41,767 nucleotides of DNA, taken from the NCBI GenBank assembly GCA_964353875.1, contig CAYGXU010000015.1:1-41767 (forward strand), in the 5' to 3' direction. Positions 25,290-34,098 of this stretch are shown piece by piece (position 1 is the first letter of the stretch; every line of letters starts with the position of its first letter). This stretch comes from MGNI01 sp964353875. GTDB lineage: Bacteria > Chloroflexota > Anaerolineae > Anaerolineales > E44-bin32. The position numbers and the translations under genes were made by a program. The notes beneath the pieces were generated by a model. That model did no database searches. It was not told where the DNA came from and saw nothing but the letters and a program-made list of their open reading frames with translations.

Positions 25290-26597
25290 TCAGACGCTGG
25301 CTTGCTTGGCGCGTTCTTCCTCCGCCCGCAGCTTGAGCTGATCACGGAGTACCTTGATGTCTCTTGGCACAAAATGGGCAGCGAAGCCCAAGATGATCGC
25401 TCCGCAAATCCATGCTGAAACGCAAATGGCCAGGATCGCGGTCTCCAACGAGGATTTCTCAGCGATGATCCCGGCCAGAAGTGGCGCTAGAGCAGCGCCG
25501 CCATTCTCAATAAAATATTGAATCGCCAACGCCGTGCTGCGCACCTCTGGCAGGGTGATATCGTAAACGGTGGAAATGACATTGGCCGACGCGATCGGCA
25601 TGAACAAGGCTGTGAGGCTGAGCCAAACGAGGAACAACCCCTGATTTGCTATTGGCACATTGATCGCAAGTAAAAGGAAAATCGCTCCCAAAATGACGCC
25701 CACAGAAGAGGTGATTAATCTGCCGCGTGGTGTTCGTTTGAACATAAAGTCGCCAACCGCACCTCCGACGAAATAGCCCAATGCCAGCACGATGATCGCA
25801 ATCATCATCGTCTGTAGGATACTGGTTTCATCATACTGGCGTTCCGTTTCTAAATAGCGGAAAAACCAGTAGGTGATGACATTCCAAGGAAAAACTCCAA
25901 CAAATCCCTGGGCAAAAAGCAGAGGGATGGTCTTCTTCTTGAAAAGCTGCAATACAATTTTCTTGTCGAAGCGATAAATTCCCATTTTTTCTAATTCCGC
26001 CAGCTCTGGCTCGCTCCCCCCGCGAGGAACTTCCCGCACCCCTACAAAGATCGCTAAAGCTAAAACCACGCCTAATGAGCCAGTAATGTAGAATACCCCT
26101 CGCCAACCCACAACCCCTCCCAGGAGCGTAGCCATTAACAGACCCAGCATATATCCCAAGGGCTGTGCTAATTGCAGCAATCCATAGATCTTACCGCGCA
26201 CCGCAGGACCAAAGTAATCGGAGATTAAACTATAGAGTCCAGGATAGCTGGAATCATCGATCCCGGTTGATGCTCGACTAGCGAGAAAACTAGAATAACT
26301 CGGGGCGATAGCGCTTATCCAGGTTGTTGATCCCCAGATGAAGGAAGCTAAAGCAAGTAATTTAGCGCGCGCAAAGCGATCGTATAAATACCCCCAAAGT
26401 GGGTACATGATGGCGCTGACCAAGAGTGCTCCCGTAAAAACCGCCCCCATTTGAGCTTCTTTAATACCGAAAGTCTCCATGATGGGGGTTGTGAGTGGTC
26501 CGATCAACAACCGATCCGATTGGTGAAGCAGAATGAAAAAGAAAAAGATAACCACAACCGACCAGCGATATCGTTTTACAACTCTTGTCCGTTCCAT
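25290..26597 (-). CDS. Major facilitator superfamily transporter
   Basis: 435 aa, twelve predicted membrane helices. MFS features: GYLYDRFARAKLLAL between helices 2 and 3 (the GxLaDRxGRk-type loop), a TGIDDSSYPGLYSLISDYF block in helix 4-5 as in Spinster-like and organic-acid transporters, and a central cytoplasmic loop around residue 200. Substrate cannot be told. Starts five bases after the Mog/MoaB stop, so it belongs to the GNAT-Mog-MFS operon. C terminus is charged and cytoplasmic (about 30 residues). Confidence 0.88.
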   Translation of the reverse strand: MERTRVVKRYRWSVVVIFFFFILLHQSDRLLIGPLTTPIMETFGIKEAQMGAVFTGALLVSAIMYPLWGYLYDRFARAKLLALASFIWGSTTWISAIAPSYSSFLASRASTGIDDSSYPGLYSLISDYFGPAVRGKIYGLLQLAQPLGYMLGLLMATLLGGVVGWRGVFYITGSLGVVLALAIFVGVREVPRGGSEPELAELEKMGIYRFDKKIVLQLFKKKTIPLLFAQGFVGVFPWNVITYWFFRYLETERQYDETSILQTMMIAIIVLALGYFVGGAVGDFMFKRTPRGRLITSSVGVILGAIFLLLAINVPIANQGLFLVWLSLTALFMPIASANVISTVYDITLPEVRSTALAIQYFIENGGAALAPLLAGIIAEKSSLETAILAICVSAWICGAIILGFAAHFVPRDIKVLRDQLKLRAEEERAKQASV

Positions 26598-26602
26598 GGC
26601 TT

Positions 26603-27118
26603 TTATATCCTTTTCATTTGAGATGGGAATTGATGTCCTGCTTCCGCACCAGGGTCCTCAGAAAGCAATTGAATCGCATGCGGGAGGACCGGAAGGACGA
26701 TTTCCAGATTCTCCTTGGCGGCTCTAGGGTTACCAGGTAAATTAATGATCAGTGTTTTGTCGCGAATACCAGCAACTGCCCTTGAAAGCATGGCGTGTGG
26801 AGTGATCCTCAGGCTGGCACTGCGCATCGCCTCCGCTATCCCAGGTGCATATCGATCAACTACCGCGCATGTGGCTTCAGGAGCACAATCACGAGGGGAA
26901 AAGCCCGTCCCCCCGGCTGTCAGGATGACATCGATTTCTCCAGAGTCAGACCACTCGCACAATACTTTTTCGATCCCTTTCTGATCATCAGAAATAACGC
27001 ACGATTTGACGAGATTCCATCCATGCAAATTAATCATCTTGATGAGAACTGGTCCTGTTCGGTCCTCACGATCCCCCCTTGAGCAACGATCAGAAATGGT
27101 GAGCACGGCTATTCTCAT
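26603..27118 (-). CDS. Mog/MoaB-type molybdopterin adenylyltransferase-like protein
   Basis: About 171 aa. Single MoCF-binding domain: AVLTISDRCSRGDREDRTGP at the N terminus, LTAGGTGFSPRDCAPEAT as the molybdopterin-binding loop and INLPGNPRAAKENLEIVLP at the end. These proteins adenylylate molybdopterin before metal insertion. Start ATG overlaps the GNAT stop (ATGA); an upstream frame to 27160 lies wholly within that gene and lacks a ribosome site. No other cofactor gene is nearby. Confidence 0.88.
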   Translation of the reverse strand: MRIAVLTISDRCSRGDREDRTGPVLIKMINLHGWNLVKSCVISDDQKGIEKVLCEWSDSGEIDVILTAGGTGFSPRDCAPEATCAVVDRYAPGIAEAMRSASLRITPHAMLSRAVAGIRDKTLIINLPGNPRAAKENLEIVLPVLPHAIQLLSEDPGAEAGHQFPSQMKRI

Positions 27119-27534
27119 GTGAGCATCTTTCCAAGGATATACATATCCATGACCTCGCACCCGAGTCTCTCATAGAATTGGATTGCTTCTTCGTTCTGTC
27201 TGGTTACCAGGAGGTAGTATTTATAACAACCTTTGGCTCGTAATCGATCTTCAAGTCCCTCCATCAGAGCCCTTCCTATTCCTCTGCCCCGATGCTCTGT
27301 AGCCACTGCCAGGTGATAGACTATTCCCCTACGACCGTCATACCCGCCCAACACAGCGGCAATGATCTGACCCTCCTCTTCTGCGACCAGGAAAAGGTCT
27401 GGATCACGCTCTATCTTATGTTGAATCCCCTCAGCGCTATCCGAGGGGGATAACTGTACGCCTGGTCCCGAATTCGACCAAAGTTCGCGCACCGCTTGAA
27501 AATCACATTCAAAGGAGAACGATCGGATTTTCAT
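27115..27534 (-). CDS. GNAT-family N-acetyltransferase
   Basis: 139 aa. Acetyl-CoA-binding motif A is TEHRGRGIGRALMEGLE (R-x-x-G-x-G), with strand VYHLAVA before it and NEEAIQFYERLGCEV as the C-terminal motif B. Similar to the YpeA type. Acetyl acceptor unknown. First of three coupled genes (GNAT, Mog, MFS). Confidence 0.9.
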   Translation of the reverse strand: MKIRSFSFECDFQAVRELWSNSGPGVQLSPSDSAEGIQHKIERDPDLFLVAEEEGQIIAAVLGGYDGRRGIVYHLAVATEHRGRGIGRALMEGLEDRLRAKGCYKYYLLVTRQNEEAIQFYERLGCEVMDMYILGKMLT

Positions 27535-27543
27535 CTTCGTTTT

Positions 27544-27572
27544 TTATTAGATGATTTCTTTTTGGAATGCAA
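27544..27572 (-). promoter_or_regulatory. Candidate promoter of the GNAT-Mog-MFS operon
   Basis: Minus strand TTGCAT (27567-27572), 17-base spacer, TAATAA (27544-27549). Predicted transcription start is only about three bases from the ATG at 27534. Sequence is AT-rich, so chance matching is possible. Confidence 0.35.
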
Positions 27573-28026
27573 ATGCTCAGCTTTTCTCTGGGACTAACGG
27601 CGCCACTTATCTGACGTATTCTTTATGGGTTTTGGCCACTGCCTTTCCTGCACCATCCTAAGGCATTTGATCTATCCTCTACCCATAACTCCCTTTTATT
27701 GGCGAGAAAAGTACCCTTGATTGATATCGAGTATAAGCGATTTTTGTCCGGTCTTCAAATGGATGGCCTGCTTGAATCATAGGGAAAATAATCCCACGAA
27801 CCAACGCGTAATGATGGATCCTAAAGGTACCTCGATGGACGGCCTTGAAAGATCGGGACAATTCTCCAACAATGGTGAGATCAATGAGTATCTAAAATGA
27901 AACCCTTTCAAAGAAAGAAAAACCCGCTCGCCGTAGGATGGTTGACCGGGCCGGATTGATGCGCTGCTTTCAATAATTCGTTGATACTGGATTGACCAGC
28001 CATGTGATGTTCGTCATTAGCAATCT
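27573..28026. other. Intergenic region of about 450 bases
   Basis: Lies between the GNAT gene and the response-regulator gene. It holds the lon-operon terminator (27911-27950) and, further left, sequence with no recognisable gene, RNA or repeat. A 60-codon minus-strand frame (27679-27861) shows no domain and no ribosome site. Confidence 0.5.
27911..27950 (-). terminator. Intrinsic terminator of hsp20-lon-regulator operon
   Basis: Minus strand: CCCGGTC (27944-27950) pairs with GAGCGGG (27923-27929) with one mismatch, loop of 14, then TTTTTCTTTCTTT. It lies about 77 bases after the response-regulator stop. Confidence 0.6.
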
Positions 28027-28395
28027 CTAACTTGTTTTCTCTCCTGGGAGATTTTCTCGAATGACCTTCATGAGTTGATCAGGAGTATAGGGTTTTAGAA
28101 GAAAGGCATTCGCCCCTGATGCCATGCATTTTTCTTCTAGATCCATTCCGGAAGTCATCACCACGTGAATATCAGCAAGTTCCGGAGTTTGGCGAAGATC
28201 AATAAGAACTTTGATACCATCCGCATCCGATAAGAAGACATCCATGAGGATTAAATCCGGATTTTCTGAATGTGCTACCTCCGGCAAATCCCTTCCACGA
28301 GCAATGTTAACGACTTCATACCCATCCATCTCGAATAGGATTCTTAACAAAGAAGTTACCGTTCGATCATCATCTACAATCATCACCTTCGGCAT
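28027..28395 (-). CDS. Single-domain response regulator
   Basis: 122 aa, only a CheY-type receiver domain. Acidic pocket Asp8-Asp9-Asp10, phospho-acceptor Asp52 (LILMDV), Thr81/Ser82 and Lys101 (FLLKPY) are all present, so it should be phosphorylatable. No output domain. ATG with AAGGA eight bases upstream. It follows lon by 41 bases and is last in the hsp20-lon run. No histidine kinase is adjacent. Confidence 0.9.
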   Translation of the reverse strand: MPKVMIVDDDRTVTSLLRILFEMDGYEVVNIARGRDLPEVAHSENPDLILMDVFLSDADGIKVLIDLRQTPELADIHVVMTSGMDLEEKCMASGANAFLLKPYTPDQLMKVIRENLPGEKTS

Positions 28396-28436
28396 CTACA
28401 CGATCCTTCTATCAGGTATTGGTAATATCCGCCATT

Positions 28437-31037
28437 TTAGCCTTTTTTTAATCTTTTCGCTGGTATCGCGGCATTCTTATTTTGGTTGGCTATCCTCTTC
28501 ACGCCTTTCGAATCGGAACGGTCCTTCGTAGCACTTGAACGCTTGCGTGGCTTGTCATGAAGTGCTGCTTTAAGCACATCATCTACTGTATCAGCAAAGA
28601 CAAACTTCATTTGTTTTCGGATTTCTTCCGGTACATCCTCGAGATCGACTTCATTACGCTTCGGCAGGATCACCTTTCTAAGGTCATACCGATGTGCGGC
28701 CAGTACCTTCTCTTTGACTCCCCCAATTGGTAAAACCTTTCCTCGCAATGTAATCTCACCCGTCATGCCCACATCGCTGCGAACAGGCCGACCTGTGGCC
28801 AATGAGACAAGGGTCACTGCCATCGTCACGCCTGCCGATGGACCGTCCTTCGGTTGCGCGCCTGCAGGGATATGCAAATGGATATCATGCGTCCGCCAGA
28901 AATCGGTATCGATTCCAAGTTTATCGGATACTGAGCGCACATAGGATAGCGCAGCCCTGGCAGATTCTTTCATCACATCCCCCAAGGAACCCGTAAGCTG
29001 GAGATCCCTGTTCCCCTCCATCGCGGTAGCTTCGATAAATAGTACTTCCCCGCCTGTCGGTGTCCATGCCAAGCCAGCTGCCACTCCGGGCAAAGAGGTT
29101 CGCTCTTTAATTTCATCCATTCCAATGAATTTGGGTTTTCCCAGGTATTCCGACAACGATTCTGGGGTGATCTTGATATCTTCCAGCTTCCCTTCGGCGA
29201 TTTCTGTGGCAGCTTTTCGACATACACGTCCGATCTCACGTTCGAGATTACGTACTCCAGCTTCTCTCGTGTAATTACGGATAATTTGTAAAAGCGCCTC
29301 ATCAGAGAACTCTACTTCGCCTACCCGAAGCCCATTCTCTCTAATCTGCCTGGGCATGAGATAATCCTTGGCAATCGAAAGCTTTTCCCCCTCGGTATAA
29401 CCTGAGAGCCGGATGACTTCCATCCGATCAAGCAATGGAGCAGGGATGGTCTCAATCCAGTTGGCGGTGGTGATAAACATGACCTGAGAAACATCAAATG
29501 CCACTTCGATATAGTGATCGCGGAACTCCCGATTCTGTTCCGGATCCAGTAATTCTAAAAGAGCGGAGGCAGGATCTCCACGGTAATCGCGTCCGAGCTT
29601 ATCCACCTCATCCAGCATGAAGACTGGGGTCTTTGATTCTATCCGTCGCAAGGACTGCAAAATTCGGCCTGGCATGGCGCCAATGTACGTCCTTCGATGA
29701 CCACGGATCTCCGCTTCATCGTGCATCCCACCCAGTGAAATACGAATGAACTTGCGCCCCATTGCTCTGGCAATGGATCGGCCAAGGGAGGTTTTTCCAA
29801 CGCCGGGTGGACCGATAAAGCAAAGGATGACCCCTTCCCTCTCTCTTCTAATCTCGTCCACGGGCAGTTGCTGCAACTCATCACGACGCTCGAGCCTCAA
29901 TTTACGCACAGCCAGATATTCGAGGATTCGTTCTTTAACATCTTTCAGGCCATAATGATCCTCATCAAGCACTTCACGAGCGTGACTGAGGTCGAGGTTA
30001 TCCTCTGTAAACTTGGACCATGGAAGAGAGACCAGCCAATCCAAATAAGTTCGGATAACGCCATATTCTGCCGCCGCGGAGGGCAATTTCGCCATACGGT
30101 CTAGCTCTCGTCGAGCCTGCTTCTCTGCTTCTTCTGGCATTCCAGCGGAATCGATCCGTCTCTTGAATTCTTCCACTTCCGCAGCTTGTTCATCACTCTC
30201 ACCCAACTCGCGTTGAATGGCCTTTAATTGTTCACGCAGGAAGTATTCACGCTGAACTTTCTCTATTTCTGAACGCGCCTTTTGCTGGATCTGCTGCCCC
30301 AGGGAAAGTACTTCAATCTCCCTGCTCAACATGGTATTCAATCGCTTTAGCTTCTCGATGGCAGAGTTTTCCTCTAAGATGGACTGTGCATCCTGCAGGT
30401 CCATCCGTTGGAAATTAGCGATAGAATAAGCTACGTGCAGAGGATCTTCCAGGTTAAGCACACTGGCAACAATCTCAGGCGGCAGGGATGTCGCCAATTC
30501 AGTGATCTTTTGGAATTGATCTCTCGCAGCCCGAACTTGCGCTTCAATCTCGACTCCTTCTTCAACTGCCTCTGGTCGAAAAGCAATCTTTGCCTTTAGG
30601 AATGGCTCCAAACTTACAAACTCGCCGAGTTCGAAGCGTGCCAATCCCTGAACAATTAAACGGATGGTGCCGTCTGGTGCTCTGAAGAGCCTTTGAACGG
30701 CCGCCAGGGTGCCGAATGAATACAGATCCTCGGGACCAGGTGTTTCTTGTTCTGGTTTCTTTGAAGCCACCAGGCCAATCATACGCGTTCCTGCCACTGC
30801 ATCATCAACTAGTTTAATGGAGCGTGGCTGACCGATGGTTAAGGGAACCGCGGTATGGGGGTAAACAACCACTCCTCGTAGAGGAAGGATGGGTAATTGC
30901 TCGGGCATATCTGAGACTTGTTTTGTTGAAAGCACATCAGAACCGGCATCACTTTGATCTTGAATGAATATTGTGGATGCCCCGGTCTTGCCTTCCTCAT
31001 CGGAAAAAAGGTAGTGAAGATATTCATCCTTAAACAT
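28437..31037 (-). CDS. lon: ATP-dependent Lon protease (LonA)
   Basis: 866 aa. LonA layout: N-terminal substrate domain (LPILPLRGVVVYPHTAVPL at about 48-66), coiled coil, AAA+ module with Walker A GPPGVGKTSLG, Walker B PVFMLDEVDKLG, and protease domain with catalytic Ser in PKDGPSAGVTMAV and Lys in GGVKEKVLAA. Degrades misfolded and regulatory proteins. The N terminus has about 45 extra residues before the domain; an internal ATG (residue 44) is another possible start. The C terminus carries a very basic tail of about 35 residues. Between hsp20 and a response regulator. Confidence 0.95.
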   Translation of the reverse strand: MFKDEYLHYLFSDEEGKTGASTIFIQDQSDAGSDVLSTKQVSDMPEQLPILPLRGVVVYPHTAVPLTIGQPRSIKLVDDAVAGTRMIGLVASKKPEQETPGPEDLYSFGTLAAVQRLFRAPDGTIRLIVQGLARFELGEFVSLEPFLKAKIAFRPEAVEEGVEIEAQVRAARDQFQKITELATSLPPEIVASVLNLEDPLHVAYSIANFQRMDLQDAQSILEENSAIEKLKRLNTMLSREIEVLSLGQQIQQKARSEIEKVQREYFLREQLKAIQRELGESDEQAAEVEEFKRRIDSAGMPEEAEKQARRELDRMAKLPSAAAEYGVIRTYLDWLVSLPWSKFTEDNLDLSHAREVLDEDHYGLKDVKERILEYLAVRKLRLERRDELQQLPVDEIRREREGVILCFIGPPGVGKTSLGRSIARAMGRKFIRISLGGMHDEAEIRGHRRTYIGAMPGRILQSLRRIESKTPVFMLDEVDKLGRDYRGDPASALLELLDPEQNREFRDHYIEVAFDVSQVMFITTANWIETIPAPLLDRMEVIRLSGYTEGEKLSIAKDYLMPRQIRENGLRVGEVEFSDEALLQIIRNYTREAGVRNLEREIGRVCRKAATEIAEGKLEDIKITPESLSEYLGKPKFIGMDEIKERTSLPGVAAGLAWTPTGGEVLFIEATAMEGNRDLQLTGSLGDVMKESARAALSYVRSVSDKLGIDTDFWRTHDIHLHIPAGAQPKDGPSAGVTMAVTLVSLATGRPVRSDVGMTGEITLRGKVLPIGGVKEKVLAAHRYDLRKVILPKRNEVDLEDVPEEIRKQMKFVFADTVDDVLKAALHDKPRKRSSATKDRSDSKGVKRIANQNKNAAIPAKRLKKG

Positions 31038-31079
31038 TTTTGTGTTTCACTCTCGTCTGTCTCGCATCAGAAATCTGGT

Positions 31080-31529
31080 TTAGTCTTCTTCGGTACGAAC
31101 AGCATCACCAACAGAAATCTGTTTTGAACCCATTTCCGGCAAAATTACGCGTAAAAAACCATCACTGTAAGTCGCTTCGATGTTTTCTGTATCGATACGA
31201 TTAGGTAATTTGATTTCGGTTAGAAATTCACCATATGCGATTTCCATTTGGTGATAGGCTTTGGGCACACCTCGATCCGACCTGATGCCGCGAATGGAAA
31301 GCAAGCCCTTATCATATATCGCGGAGATATCCGCCCCCCGCATACCTGCAATCTCTACAACCACTACAAATTCCTTCTCTGTTTCGTATACATCCGTCGG
31401 AGGGCGCCATTGAGGAGATCGTCTTTGAAGACGCCAGCCAAATGTTCGCACAGTTTCTCCAGGCCAGACATCATCTTCATTTGAGCATCGTACTTGCCGA
31501 TCCTTTTGAATAATTTCAATTTCAGCCAT
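31080..31529 (-). CDS. Small heat shock protein, Hsp20/alpha-crystallin family
   Basis: 149 aa. Alpha-crystallin domain from about residue 40 (PPTDVYETEKEFVVVVEIAG) to FLRVILPE; conserved LSIRGIR, YGEFLTEIKLP and ATYSDGFLRVILP. Holds unfolded clients. ATG preceded by GAGG at four bases. Heads an operon with lon, joining a holdase and a protease. A TAGAAT box lies near 31571 but without a clear -35 element; no CIRCE-type inverted repeat was seen. Confidence 0.92.
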   Translation of the reverse strand: MAEIEIIQKDRQVRCSNEDDVWPGETVRTFGWRLQRRSPQWRPPTDVYETEKEFVVVVEIAGMRGADISAIYDKGLLSIRGIRSDRGVPKAYHQMEIAYGEFLTEIKLPNRIDTENIEATYSDGFLRVILPEMGSKQISVGDAVRTEED

Positions 31530-31890
31530 GGTACCTCGATCATGAGATGAAAATTATCGTTTGAACCATTCTACCACAGGGAACATTCGATCCCTCGACC
31601 ACCGGATTGACCATCAATCAGAGCAGGGCATTAACCGAATCCATTCGGACAGATTTCCGATAAAACGAATGGTATTCATAGTTCCAGACCGATCGATCAT
31701 GCTTCAATCCTAAGAACTCAAGCAGTATATGCTGTAACTTAGGTAAACCATAATTGCTTCTCGTTAAAAAAAGATTAACAAATCGCTTAGAATTCAATGA
31801 GATTGCCAGAGGACTGCCTTCGTGCGAGGAAACATTTAAATTTGTTGGGATCATTTAGCCGAACTGTTAATGTCGAAAGCATTTGTTCCT
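31530..31890. other. Intergenic region between hydrolase and hsp20
   Basis: 361 bases holding the hsp20 promoter and the 3' end of the RNase Z-like gene. A 78-codon minus-strand frame (31618-31854) begins with ATG but has no Shine-Dalgarno sequence and no recognised domain, so it is not called. No hairpin terminator was found after the hydrolase gene. Confidence 0.45.
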
Positions 31891-32646
31891 TTAGAGTGCG
31901 ATCTCCAAAAAATCTTCCGCTAACTGTACTTGACCTTTAAACGTCTCCATGGCTTGTTTGACTAGGCTATGCAGATTGACATTGAGCAATGGATAATGGA
32001 TCAGAAGCAATTTATCTACATTTGCTTCGCGAGCGACCGAACCCGCCTGGGAGGCAGAAGAATGACCTGCTCCTGCTCCTGTCGCTTCGTGAATCAACAC
32101 ATTCGCACCCGATGCCATCCGAACAACTGAAGGGCAAGGTTCAGTATCACACGAATATACAACCACTCGCTTACGTTCGGTACTTTCCATGCGTAACCCA
32201 ATGGTGGGTATGAGGTGCCTCACGGGGGAGGAGAAAATGCGGAATTCATCCGTAGAAAGGACTTCAACGAACTCGCGCTCGGGAAGCCGATGAAAAGCCA
32301 CTGGAAAGAATTCCGGCCATTTGTCCCAGTGATATAAGGCCATTACATCTTCAACCCTTTCCAGACAATGATGCAAACCGTAAATCCGTAACGGCCGCTT
32401 GCGGCCACTGAGCCACATATTCATCAGAAGTAAGGGGACGCCTGATACATGGTCTGGATGAAAGTGGGTTAGTATCAAATCTGTAATTTCCCCTATTTCA
32501 ATACCGATGCGATTGAGGCGGACATTGGGAGAACTGACACAATCGATTAATACGATACTGCTTTTCCCTATGAGCGCCATATGTGTATTCTCATGGTTTA
32601 TATCAGGTATGGCGTTGGATGTCCCAAGCAAGATTAAACATGCCAT
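31891..32646 (-). CDS. MBL-fold metallohydrolase, RNase Z-like
   Basis: 251 aa. Metallo-beta-lactamase fold with LILTHFHPDHVSGVPLLL (HxHxDH zinc motif), an N-terminal LLGTSNAIPDINHENTH like the start of RNase Z enzymes, a later SCDTEP (Asp ligand) and GHSSASQAGSVA / LLIHYP (last His). May cleave tRNA 3' ends or another phosphodiester; the flexible arm of true RNase Z was not recognised. It starts six bases after the ABC permease stop. Confidence 0.85.
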   Translation of the reverse strand: MACLILLGTSNAIPDINHENTHMALIGKSSIVLIDCVSSPNVRLNRIGIEIGEITDLILTHFHPDHVSGVPLLLMNMWLSGRKRPLRIYGLHHCLERVEDVMALYHWDKWPEFFPVAFHRLPEREFVEVLSTDEFRIFSSPVRHLIPTIGLRMESTERKRVVVYSCDTEPCPSVVRMASGANVLIHEATGAGAGHSSASQAGSVAREANVDKLLLIHYPLLNVNLHSLVKQAMETFKGQVQLAEDFLEIAL

Positions 32647-32652
32647 TGAACT

Positions 32653-34098
32653 TCATCCAGTAAGCATAAGGAGAGCGATTCTCGGCGTAAGATAGGCTTC
32701 AATCATTGCTGCCCCAATAAGCAACGGTAATACAATTCCAATGCATATTCGCGCCCATTCTGCAAAAGCGGTTAATAAATTTTCACCCAAGCTATTTGCA
32801 TTGGGAGGACTCATCAATGACATTCCAAGCTGAAGAATTGCGCCACCTGCCAAGAGAGCTGCCGGCACCTCCAATATTGCATGAGGGGCAACCAGAGCGA
32901 TGAGAAAACGAGCTACTTCTTGATTCGCCAGACTCAAATTCCCAGCGATATAACCAGTAAGAGCAATTGGAATCATTAGGAGTAATTCGCCTAGCACTCC
33001 CAGACTAAACAATCCCAAGACAGTTGCCAGCGCTATCGCGCGGGAATTTGTTATCAAAATCCACAACCAGCCATGAGTGCTCATAAAGCCCATCTGTTCA
33101 AACTCTTCCGCCATAAATTCATCAATCTGATCCAGCTGAAGGACATCCGCAGGTAAAGTAAATTGTCTCGAGAGACCAAAGCCAATGAAATAGGCCGCTA
33201 AAAGTGCCAATAAAGTGAGCAAAAAGGCGCCTCTAGCGCGTCTTAGAGAGAAGGTGAACAGGTCTCGGTACCACTCGCCGATATTCTTCGCACCATGGAG
33301 GAAGGCTTTCCTGAAATGAGAAAATGCCCAACGGAAGTTGAGCACATCGATTTCGCGTCCCAGTAAATTTTCCCGATTAAAAAGGTGTAATCCCATTCTG
33401 CCTAATACGACTGCCAATAAAAGCAAGGCGAAGACGATCAGCCATAATACAGAATATCTCCCCCAAAACATGATCATGCTCTCGCCAATGATGAGTTGCG
33501 ACATGGGTAAAATGACAAAAGATGCCAGAAGATTGGCTGCCCGAACTGAGGTTGTCTGGGAGGAGATGACAACAGCACCACTCACCATGACAATCGCTTG
33601 AGCCAGAGTCAGTAAAAGCACCTGAATTAAGAGCTGAGTAGGCGGAAACCAATTTAAACGAAAATAGAGCCCACCAAGATATACGAAAATACCCAGAAAG
33701 GCCGCCGAGATCGGAAGGAGAAGAGAAGCCAGCATCTTGCCGAAATAAAGCTCGCCATCTGTCAGAGGTGTTGATAATAGGGGCTCTAACGACAATCGCT
33801 CTCGTTCTCCAGCAAAACTCTCCAAAGCGATCACCAATGAAATCGAAATGGGAAAGAAACCAACAACCATGAGCAAGAAGGGGATGAGACGATCAGCAAT
33901 GATATTGGCACCATATTTTTCAACAAAACCCACCGCTTGCTGCGCCGTAAAATTCATTAATAGAGGGAAAAATAGGGTCAAAAGAAGGATAGGGCTAAGA
34001 ATACGCCAATCTCGCAATTGATCACGAATTTCGCGCTGTGCAACAACCCAAGTCCCAGGTAAATTAGTTGAGATTCGCGAGATAAGCGTGAGCTTCAT
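32653..34098 (-). CDS. ABC-2 permease fused to SpoIIM-like domain
   Basis: 481 aa. Residues 1 to about 245 form an ABC-2 type exporter permease (AQREIRDQLRDWRILSP at the start, six membrane helices, FAGERERLSLEPLLSTPLTD). Residues about 285-481 form a second membrane module of the stage II sporulation M (DUF95) type: helix, loop, WILITNSRAIALATVLGLFS and a run of helices with PHAILEVPAALLAGG. SpoIIM-like proteins are also found outside sporulation. Start overlaps the ABC ATPase stop (ATGA). Probably the membrane part of an exporter; substrate unknown. Confidence 0.85.
   Translation of the reverse strand: MKLTLISRISTNLPGTWVVAQREIRDQLRDWRILSPILLLTLFFPLLMNFTAQQAVGFVEKYGANIIADRLIPFLLMVVGFFPISISLVIALESFAGERERLSLEPLLSTPLTDGELYFGKMLASLLLPISAAFLGIFVYLGGLYFRLNWFPPTQLLIQVLLLTLAQAIVMVSGAVVISSQTTSVRAANLLASFVILPMSQLIIGESMIMFWGRYSVLWLIVFALLLLAVVLGRMGLHLFNRENLLGREIDVLNFRWAFSHFRKAFLHGAKNIGEWYRDLFTFSLRRARGAFLLTLLALLAAYFIGFGLSRQFTLPADVLQLDQIDEFMAEEFEQMGFMSTHGWLWILITNSRAIALATVLGLFSLGVLGELLLMIPIALTGYIAGNLSLANQEVARFLIALVAPHAILEVPAALLAGGAILQLGMSLMSPPNANSLGENLLTAFAEWARICIGIVLPLLIGAAMIEAYLTPRIALLMLTG

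Noticed and set aside
27573..28026. Possible tRNA or small RNA in the 450-base gap
   Set aside because: No cloverleaf or T-loop-like sequence found; the only structured element is the terminator.
31618..31854. Minus-strand 78-codon frame beginning with ATG
   Set aside because: No Shine-Dalgarno sequence and composition unlike the neighbouring proteins; more likely a chance open frame.
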